Source: Pseudomonas sp. N40(2020) (GTDB lineage: Bacteria; Pseudomonadota; Gammaproteobacteria; Pseudomonadales; Pseudomonadaceae). From it: 64,000 nt of DNA. The stretch spans positions 30,466 to 94,465 of the forward strand of contig NZ_JACSZV010000024.1 of NCBI RefSeq assembly GCF_014472415.1. Reading direction: 5' to 3'. Both the position numbers and the translations under genes were made by a program. Shown in pieces: positions 56,661-64,000 of this stretch (the stretch's first letter is position 1; every line of letters begins with the position of its first letter). A model generated the notes under the pieces. That model worked only from the letters and a program-made list of their open reading frames with translations, ran no database searches and was not told where the DNA came from.

Positions 56661-58562
56661 TTACATCTCCACCTGCGTCCCCAACTCAATCACCCGGTTC
56701 AGCGGCAGATTGAAGAACCGCAAGTTGCCATTGGCATTCTTCAACATGAACGCAAACAACGCTTCACGCCAACGCGCCATACCCTCGAGCTTCGAGGCGA
56801 TGACCGTTTCACGGCTGAGGAAGTAAGTCGTGCGCATCGGGCTGAAGTCCAGATCATCCAGATGGCATAGCTTCAGCGCCTGCGGCACGTCCGGCTCGTC
56901 GGTGAAGCCGAAGTGCAGGATCACCCGGAAGAACCCCTCACCGTGCGCTTCCACTTCGAAACGACGTGATGGCGGCACGCGTGGGATGTCTTCGTAGACC
57001 ACGGTCAGCAACACCACTTGCTCGTGCAGCACCTGGTTGTGCAGAAGGTTGTGCAACAGCGCGTGGGGCACGGCGTCGGAGCGCGCGGTGAGGAACACGG
57101 CGGTGCCCTGCACGCGGTGCGGTGGTTGCACGCGGATGCTGCTGATAAAGATCGGCAACGGTAGCGCGCCTTCGTCGAGACGATCGACCAGCAGTTCCTT
57201 GCCGCGCTTCCAAGTGGTCATCAGGACAAACAGCACAATACCCGCCAACACCGGGAAGGCACCGCCCTGGATGATCTTCGGTACGTTGGCAGCAAAGAAC
57301 AAACCATCGACCAACAGGAACCCTAGCAGAATCGGCACCGCCAACAGCGGCGGCCATTTCCATAGCAGCAGGATCACCGCCGACACCAGGATGCTGGTGA
57401 TCAGCATCGTACCGGTCACGGCCACACCGTAAGCAGACGCCAGCGCGCCCGAGGATTCGAAGCCGATGACCAGCAGGATCACGCCCACCATCAGCGCCCA
57501 GTTCACCGCGCCGATGTAAATCTGGCCCTGTTCGGCACTGGACGTGTGCTGAATGTGCATGCGCGGAATGTAGCCGAGCTGGATGGCCTGACGAGTCAAC
57601 GAGAACGCGCCGGAAATCACCGCCTGCGAAGCAATGACCGTGGCCAGGGTCGACAACACCACCAACGGCACCAGTGCCCAGTTCGGCGCCAGCAGGTAGA
57701 ACGGGTTACGCGCCGCTTCCGGGTTTTCCAGCAGCAAGGCGCCCTGACCGAAATAGTTCAGCACCAGGGCCGGCAGCACCAGAATCAGCCAGGCGCGGGC
57801 GATAGGCTTGCGACCGAAATGGCCCATGTCGGCATACAGCGCTTCGGCACCGGTCAGCGCCAGCACCACCGCGCCGAGGATCGCTACGCCCATGCCAGGA
57901 TGTACGATGAAGAAACGCACGCCCCAGATCGGGTTCAATGCACTCAGCACTTCAGGGTGTTTGACGATACCGCTGACACCCAAAGTGCCCAGCACCAGAA
58001 ACCACGCCACCATCACTGGGCCGAACAGCTTGCCGATGCGATCGGTGCCGTGCTTCTGAATCAGGAACAAGGCCACCAGTACGATCAACGAAAGTGGCAC
58101 TACCCACCGCTCGAGCCCGTCGAAAGCCAGTTCCAGGCCTTCAACCGCCGACAGGACGGAAATGGCTGGCGTAATCATGCTATCGCCGTAAAACAGCGCT
58201 GCACCGATCAGCCCCAGAATCACCAGCACCGTTTGCAGTTTCGGGTAGCGGCTGGATGCACGTCGCGCCAGAGCGGTCAGCGCCATGATCCCCCCTTCCC
58301 CCTGGTTGTCAGCGCGCAGTACGAACAACACGTACTTGATAGTGACGACCCAAATCAGCGACCAGAAAATCAACGACAGAATCCCGAAGACTCCATCGTG
58401 ATTGACCGGCACACCATAATGACCGGCGAAGACTTCTTTGAGGGTGTACAGCGGGCTAGTGCCGATGTCGCCGTAAACCACCCCGACCGCGGCGACCAGC
58501 ATGCCGATCGGCTTTGCCGTCGAATGCTCGGCGCCCGCCGCCTGACTACTTGCCTGAACCAT
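56661..58562 (-). CDS. kup: Low-affinity potassium uptake protein Kup
   Basis: This 633-residue protein has about 12 membrane helices and the Kup motifs VVYGDIGTSPLYTLKEVF near the start (quoted as GDIGTSPLYTL), GEGGIMALTALARR, and a long cytoplasmic C-terminal domain. It brings in K+ with protons. The start MVQASSQAAG at 58562 is followed soon by the first helix. It stands alone on the minus strand and is divergent from rimO across the 58563-58852 gap, which shows only promoter-like A/T-rich sequence. Confidence 0.95.
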   Translation of the reverse strand: MVQASSQAAGAEHSTAKPIGMLVAAVGVVYGDIGTSPLYTLKEVFAGHYGVPVNHDGVFGILSLIFWSLIWVVTIKYVLFVLRADNQGEGGIMALTALARRASSRYPKLQTVLVILGLIGAALFYGDSMITPAISVLSAVEGLELAFDGLERWVVPLSLIVLVALFLIQKHGTDRIGKLFGPVMVAWFLVLGTLGVSGIVKHPEVLSALNPIWGVRFFIVHPGMGVAILGAVVLALTGAEALYADMGHFGRKPIARAWLILVLPALVLNYFGQGALLLENPEAARNPFYLLAPNWALVPLVVLSTLATVIASQAVISGAFSLTRQAIQLGYIPRMHIQHTSSAEQGQIYIGAVNWALMVGVILLVIGFESSGALASAYGVAVTGTMLITSILVSAVILLLWKWPPLLAVPILLGFLLVDGLFFAANVPKIIQGGAFPVLAGIVLFVLMTTWKRGKELLVDRLDEGALPLPIFISSIRVQPPHRVQGTAVFLTARSDAVPHALLHNLLHNQVLHEQVVLLTVVYEDIPRVPPSRRFEVEAHGEGFFRVILHFGFTDEPDVPQALKLCHLDDLDFSPMRTTYFLSRETVIASKLEGMARWREALFAFMLKNANGNLRFFNLPLNRVIELGTQVEM

Positions 58563-58852
58563 CCAACACTCCTACTTCTCAGAACCGGCTTCTTGGAATG
58601 AAGCACTATGCTTTGTGGTGCAGCATGCGCTGTTTTACCTGCTGTTACAGACGTTTTGTTGACTGTAAATAATCGGTAAAGCTCAACGGCGCGAAGCATA
58701 GCGCAGCACTCGTCGCATTTCCCGGCATAAAGCTGGTCAAGTGCGCTCCTCGCCGCTAGAATTGCGCACTTTTTGATCAGAGGCGCGCCCTAAGCGCCCA
58801 TCCGTCGGCTTTCCCACACGGCAAGCGACGTCACAAAATACCGAGGTTAGAC

Positions 58853-60190
<1,338 letters not shown>

Positions 60191-60204
60191 GCATCACCCA
60201 GTAC

Positions 60205-60295
60205 CTGTGGGAGTGAGCCTGCTCGCGAATGCGGTGGGTCAGTTGCTGAAATTGTTGACTGAACCAACGCCTTCGCGAGCAGGCTCGCTCCCACA
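60205..60295. repeat. REP inverted repeat (CTGTGGGAG...GCCTGCTCGCGAA family)
   Basis: Arms CTGTGGGAGTGAGCCTGCTCGCGAA and TTCGCGAGCAGGCTCGCTCCCACAAG; same variant as 38098-38188. Confidence 0.9.
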
Positions 60296-60315
60296 AGGGG
60301 AATAGTGTTGTATTG

Positions 60316-60353
60316 AAAAGCCCCGCTCTTTTTACGAGATGCGGGGCTTTTTT
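60316..60353 (+). terminator. Intrinsic terminator after rimO
   Basis: AAAAGCCCCGC...GCGGGGCTTTTTT stem with a T tract, downstream of the REP element. Confidence 0.88.
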
Positions 60354-60413
60354 ACGTCTATCGTTTGCTGAGGGAAGGATCCTCATCAAACCGGGCATAA
60401 GAGGCACACAGGC

Positions 60414-60887
60414 ATGCGTCACCATTCGGTCATCCACACGCCGAAACTCAGCGATTATCAGGAACTGACCCGGGTCTGGGAGGCCTCGGTCCGCGCTACC
60501 CATGATTTTCTGCCGGACAGCTATATCGAATTGCTGCGCAATCTGGTGCTGACCCGCTACCTCGACTCCGTGATGCTGATCTGCACCAAGGATCGCGAGC
60601 AACGCATCACCGGTTTCGCCGGTGTGGCGGCGGGCAAGATTGAAATGCTCTTTATCGATCCCGACCATCGCGGCCAGGGTCTGGGCAAAAAGCTGTTGAA
60701 TTACGCCATGCAGCATCTGAACGCCGATGAACTGGACGTCAACGAGCAGAACCCGCAGGCGCTGGGGTTTTACTTCAAGCAAGGGTTTGAGGTGATTGGT
60801 CGCTCGGAAGTGGATGGCATGGGCCAGCCGTATCCGTTGCTGCACATGCGCTTGCGCCAAAACCAGCAGCGCTCGGGCAATGGCTGA
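60414..60887 (+). CDS. GNAT family N-acetyltransferase
   Basis: This 157-residue protein shows the GNAT acetyl-CoA site IDPDHRGQGLGKKLLNYAM (core RGQGLGKKL) and the late strand ELDVNEQNPQALGFYFKQGFEVIGR (core NPQALGFYFKQGF). The layout resembles YjaB/PhnO-like acetyltransferases. The substrate is unknown. It starts at ATG 60414 and stands alone between the rimO terminator and the pseudouridine synthase gene. Confidence 0.9.
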   Translation: MRHHSVIHTPKLSDYQELTRVWEASVRATHDFLPDSYIELLRNLVLTRYLDSVMLICTKDREQRITGFAGVAAGKIEMLFIDPDHRGQGLGKKLLNYAMQHLNADELDVNEQNPQALGFYFKQGFEVIGRSEVDGMGQPYPLLHMRLRQNQQRSGNG

Positions 60888-60989
60888 TACACCACAGCTC
60901 CCGCATGATTTCACTGCCTGCAAATGGAACCGGGCTTAACCGGCGCCACACAGGTACAATGCCCACCCCTTTTTTGTTACGGCCCTGTC

Positions 60990-61700
60990 ATGACTGACCC
61001 GATTCGCCTCTCCAAACGCCTCATCGAACTGGTGGGTTGCTCCCGCCGCGAGGCCGAGCTGTTCATTGAGGGCGGCTGGGTTACCGTGGACGGCGAAGTC
61101 ATCGACGAGCCGCAATTCAAGGTCGGCGACCAGAAGGTCGAGCTCGACAAGGACGCCAAGGCTACTGCGCCGGAGCCGGTGACCATCCTGCTCAACGTGC
61201 CGGCGGGCATGGATGCGGACAGCGCGATGCAAACCCTGAGTGCCGAAACCCTCAGCGAAGAGCACCGTTTCAGCAAACGCCCGTTGCGGGGCCACTTCCT
61301 GCGCCTGACCGCCAGCACTGATCTGCAGGCCAAGGCCAGCGGCCTGTTGGTATTCACTCAGGACTGGAAGATTCTGCGCAAGCTCACCGCCGACTCAGCC
61401 AAGATCGAGCAGGAATACATCGTTGAAGTCGAAGGTGACATGGTCGCCCACGGCCTCAACCGCTTGCAGCACGGCCTGACTCACAAGGGCAAGGAGCTGC
61501 CGCCGGTCAAGGCCAGCTGGCAGAACGAAAACCGCCTGCGCTTCGCCATGAAGAACCCGCAGCCGGGCATCATCGCCCAGTTCTGCGAAGCGGTAGGCCT
61601 GAAGGTTATCGGCATCCGCCGCATCCGTATCGGCGGCGTCTCGATCGGCAAAGTCCCGGTCGGCCAATGGCGCTACCTGTCCGGCAAAGAGAAGTTCTAA
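60990..61700 (+). CDS. RsuA/RluB-family pseudouridine synthase with an atypical active-site loop
   Basis: This 236-residue protein has an N-terminal S4 RNA-binding domain (RLSKRLIELVGCSRREAELFI) and the pseudouridine synthase core with ASGLLVFTQDWKI, and a late GIRRIRIGGVSIGKVPVGQWR (core RRIRIGGVSIG) typical of RsuA-like enzymes. The usual catalytic RLDxxTxGLL reads as STDLQAKASGLL here: an Asp is present but two residues further from GLL than normal. It should act on rRNA uridine; the target is not known. ATG at 60990 is taken, as the S4 domain follows directly. Confidence 0.85.
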   Translation: MTDPIRLSKRLIELVGCSRREAELFIEGGWVTVDGEVIDEPQFKVGDQKVELDKDAKATAPEPVTILLNVPAGMDADSAMQTLSAETLSEEHRFSKRPLRGHFLRLTASTDLQAKASGLLVFTQDWKILRKLTADSAKIEQEYIVEVEGDMVAHGLNRLQHGLTHKGKELPPVKASWQNENRLRFAMKNPQPGIIAQFCEAVGLKVIGIRRIRIGGVSIGKVPVGQWRYLSGKEKF

Positions 61701-61772
61701 GACTTCCACTGCCGCCACATATTTCGGCATTGCCCCCGCGCGATGCCCACAACGCCTATCAGGATTACTCAC

Positions 61773-62243
61773 ATGATTCATAACGACGTATTGCGCAGCG
61801 TGCGCTACATGCTCGACATCAGCGACAAGAAGGTTGTCGAGATCATCAAACTCGGCGGCATGGAGGTGACCCTCGCCGACGTGATCACCTGGCTCGACAA
61901 GAAAGAAGAAGACGAAGAAGGCTTCGTGCGCTGCCCGGACGAAGTCATCGCGCACTTCCTCGATGGCCTGGTGATCTTCAAGCGTGGCAAGGACGAAAGC
62001 CGTCCGCCGCAGCCGATCGAACTGCCGGTGACCAACAACATCATCCTGAAAAAGCTGCGCGTGGCCTTCGAACTGAAAGAAGACGACATGCACGCGATCC
62101 TCAAGGCTGCCGAGTTCCCGGTGTCCAAGCCAGAGCTGAGCGCACTGTTCCGCAAGGTCGGCCACACCAACTACCGTCCGTGCGGCGACCAGTTGCTGCG
62201 CAACTTCCTCAAGGGCCTGACCCTGCGCGTTCGCGCCGCCTGA
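61773..62243 (+). CDS. DUF1456 family protein (YehS-like)
   Basis: This 156-residue protein is two copies of the DUF1456 helical unit: NDVLRSVRYMLDISDKKVVEI and later NNIILKKLRVAFELKEDDMHAI, each starting with N-x-x-L-x-x-x-R and ending in a short acidic helix. It ends with RPCGDQLLRNFLKGLTLR. DUF1456 proteins such as E. coli YehS have no known function. AGGATTACTCAC precedes ATG 61773. It stands alone, 72 bases after the pseudouridine synthase gene. Confidence 0.9.
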   Translation: MIHNDVLRSVRYMLDISDKKVVEIIKLGGMEVTLADVITWLDKKEEDEEGFVRCPDEVIAHFLDGLVIFKRGKDESRPPQPIELPVTNNIILKKLRVAFELKEDDMHAILKAAEFPVSKPELSALFRKVGHTNYRPCGDQLLRNFLKGLTLRVRAA

Positions 62244-62374
62244 TATTGCTTCCAGCGGTGGCGACTGACCGTCGCCGCCGCTGCGCATGACCGCTCATTC
62301 CCTTCGAAAATAGTGGCTCCGCTTTTCGCGGCTGGCGACTAGGGTGTATTGATCCCTAGCCCTCAGGATTCGCC

Positions 62375-63145
62375 ATGCACCCGTACTTTTCTCTGCAAGG
62401 CCGCACCGCTCTGGTAACCGGCGGCACCCGTGGTATCGGCAAAATGATCGCCAAGGCCTTTGTCGAGGCCGGCGCCCGTGTGTTCGTCTGCTCTCGGGAC
62501 GCCGAAGCCTGTCATCAAACGGCGGAAGAGCTCAGTGCCCTGGGCACTTGCCACGGCGTGGCGGCGAATCTGGCGACTGAAGAAGGCGTACAGGAACTGG
62601 CCGCGAGGCTGGGCGAGCAGATCACCCATCTGGATATTTTGGTGAACAACGCCGGCACCACTTGGGGCGCGCCGCTGGAAAGCTACCCGGTCAAGGGCTG
62701 GGAAAAAGTCATGCAGCTCAACGTGACGTCGGTGTTCAGTTGCATTCAGCAGTTCCTGCCGCTGCTGCGCAAAGCAGGGTCGGCGGCGAATCCGGCGCGG
62801 ATCATCAATATCGGTTCGGTGGCGGGTATTTCGTCTTTCGGCGAGCAGGCATATGCCTATGGGCCGAGCAAAGCCGCGCTGCATCAACTGTCGCGGATTC
62901 TCGCGCGGGAACTGGTGAGCCAACACATCAACGTTAACGTGATCGCTCCAGGGCGGTTTCCAAGCAAGATGACCCAGCATATTGGTAATGATCAGCAGGC
63001 ATTGGCCGAGGACACGGCACTGATTCCGATGAAGCGTTGGGGACGTGAGGAGGAGATGGCGGCGTTGGCGATCAGTCTGGCGAGTACGGCTGGGGCGTAC
63101 ATGACGGGAAATATCATTCCGCTGGATGGTGGGTTCAGCCTCTGA
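62375..63145 (+). CDS. rhlG: Beta-ketoacyl reductase RhlG (SDR family)
   Basis: This 256-residue SDR has TGGTRGIGKMIA (NADP-binding), NNAGTTWGAPLESYP, and the catalytic Ser-Tyr-Lys in SVAGISSFGEQAYAYGPSK. The start MHPYFSLQGRTALVTGG and the end GNIIPLDGGFSL match P. aeruginosa RhlG closely by memory. RhlG was first linked to rhamnolipid lipid supply, later questioned. No rhlAB genes are in the window, so a general 3-ketoacyl reduction role is possible. It stands alone. Confidence 0.9.
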   Translation: MHPYFSLQGRTALVTGGTRGIGKMIAKAFVEAGARVFVCSRDAEACHQTAEELSALGTCHGVAANLATEEGVQELAARLGEQITHLDILVNNAGTTWGAPLESYPVKGWEKVMQLNVTSVFSCIQQFLPLLRKAGSAANPARIINIGSVAGISSFGEQAYAYGPSKAALHQLSRILARELVSQHINVNVIAPGRFPSKMTQHIGNDQQALAEDTALIPMKRWGREEEMAALAISLASTAGAYMTGNIIPLDGGFSL

Positions 63146-63229
63146 GATCGGCGGCGCGGCCATCGCTGGCAAGTCACCACCGCACTCGGGTTATCATGCC
63201 CGCCCTGATTCCCGCCTCGACTGCAAACC

Positions 63230-63928
63230 ATGACTTACAGCGTCTCCCCCATCGGCTTCGTGCGCTCCTGCTTCAAGGAGAAGTTTGCCATCCCTCGCCA
63301 ACCGCAACTGGCCCCCGCTGCCCGGGGCGTGCTGGAACTGGTGGCGCCGTTCGATCAGGGTGACGCGGTGCAGGGTCTGGAACAGGTCAGCCACGTCTGG
63401 CTGCTGTTCCTTTTCCATCAGGCGCTGGAAGAAAAACCTCGCCTGAAAGTCCGCCCTCCCCGACTCGGTGGCAACAAGTCCATGGGCGTCTTCGCCACCC
63501 GGGCCACCCACCGCCCGAATGGCATCGGCCAATCCGTGGTGAAACTCGACAAGGTCGAAGCCAATCGCCTGTTCATCTCCGGCATCGACTTGCTCGACGG
63601 CACGCCGATTCTCGACATCAAACCCTACGTGCCCTACGCCGACATCATCACCAGCGCCTCCAACAGCATCGCCAGCGCTGCGCCGCAGTTGATTGACGTG
63701 CAGTGGACGGACGCAGCGTTGCAACAGGCGCACACCCACGCTCAGCGCCTTGCCGAGCCACTGGTGGAGTTGATCGAGCAATGTCTGGCCCAGGATCCGC
63801 GCCCGGCGTATCAGACCCCGGCGCCGGAACGTGAATATGGCGCACAGTTCTGGGATCTGGATGTGCGCTGGCACTATCCGACCCCTGAACAGATTCGCGT
63901 CCTCGAAGTCATCCCCGCCAGCGCCTAA
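63230..63928 (+). CDS. trmO: tRNA (N6-threonylcarbamoyladenosine37-N6)-methyltransferase TrmO
   Basis: This 232-residue protein shows the TrmO/TsaA features PIGFVRSCFKEKFAIPRQP (core FVRSCFKEKF), HVWLLFLFH, GVFATRATHRPNGIGQSVVKL (core RATHRPNGIGQS) and LDGTPILDIKPYVPYAD (core DGTPILDIKPY). It methylates t6A at position 37 of threonine tRNAs with SAM. A C-terminal domain of about 70 residues follows, as in the longer members of the family. It stands alone, 84 bases after rhlG. Confidence 0.94.
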   Translation: MTYSVSPIGFVRSCFKEKFAIPRQPQLAPAARGVLELVAPFDQGDAVQGLEQVSHVWLLFLFHQALEEKPRLKVRPPRLGGNKSMGVFATRATHRPNGIGQSVVKLDKVEANRLFISGIDLLDGTPILDIKPYVPYADIITSASNSIASAAPQLIDVQWTDAALQQAHTHAQRLAEPLVELIEQCLAQDPRPAYQTPAPEREYGAQFWDLDVRWHYPTPEQIRVLEVIPASA

Positions 63929-63942
63929 ACCCGCGCCCAATG

Positions 63943-64000
63943 TAGGAGCTGCCGCAGGCTGCGATCTTTTGATTTTGCTCTTCAAAAGCAAGATCAAAAG
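63943..64000. repeat. REP-type repeat cut by the window edge
   Basis: TAGGAGCTGCCGCAGGCTGCGATCTTTTGAT... matches the left arm of the 1868-1943 element; the second arm would lie beyond 64000. Confidence 0.85.

Overview
The window looks like a chromosomal segment of a fluorescent Pseudomonas (P. fluorescens/koreensis-type). Reasons seen in the sequence: high G+C coding bias; several families of Pseudomonas-type REP palindromes between genes; and gene pairs typical of the genus, such as mprF with an acvB/virJ hydrolase, a QuiP-type acylase and RhlG. Nearly all of it is coding. No insertion sequence, prophage, integrase or CRISPR array is visible.

Layout. 1-1805: end of a branched-chain amino-acid transporter (livM', livG, livF). 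2066-4509: a four-gene DUF2282/DUF692/DUF2063/DoxX operon, matching the bufferin type of modified, metal-binding peptide pathway. 4506-11191: a LysR regulator divergent from a short-chain dehydrogenase, a lipoprotein, an FAD oxidoreductase, a PLP enzyme and the NhaA antiporter. 11367-13122: a bacteriocin island with a colicin E3-type ribosome-cleaving toxin, its immunity protein and a second small immunity-like gene. 13194-25517: envelope lipoproteins, pdxH, an OmpA lipoprotein with WPFG repeats, an esterase, a GH50-like hydrolase, dinG under a LexA box, a CopD protein, a collagen-like exported protein and two adjacent OmpA lipoprotein paralogues with Shine-Dalgarno hairpins. 25717-27437: four small genes, two encoding SEC-C zinc-motif proteins. 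27578-30778: an isochorismatase-like protein and a QuiP-type acylase.

30970-41415 holds the four-gene 'DNA ligase-associated' repair set (MBL exonuclease, ATP-dependent ligase, Lhr-type helicase, metallophosphoesterase). It is split in two by a five-gene amino-acid ABC transporter operon with an apparent sigma-54 promoter. 41462-50153: dcd, a cold-shock protein, a DUF481 outer-membrane protein, an alkyltransferase-like (ATL) repair protein, an AmpG-type permease, proS and LexA-controlled dinB. 50329-50783: two initiator tRNA genes, each with its own promoter and terminator. 51024-54958: mprF-acvB. 55279-56486: a DUF3077 gene behind a strongly structured leader, and a toxin-antitoxin pair whose RelE-like toxin carries an in-frame amber stop. 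56661-63928: kup, rimO, a GNAT protein, a pseudouridine synthase, a DUF1456 protein, rhlG and trmO.

Themes: envelope and metal handling (bufferin operon, CopD, His-rich SEC-C protein), DNA repair (dinG, dinB, ATL, ligase-associated set), amino-acid uptake, and competition (bacteriocin, toxin-antitoxin remnant). The least explained items are the DUF3077 leader, the paired SD hairpins before the OmpA paralogues, the short E3-type bacteriocin without a recognisable receptor domain, and the amber-interrupted toxin. All assignments rest on reading motifs by eye and on recalled family knowledge; no database search was run.
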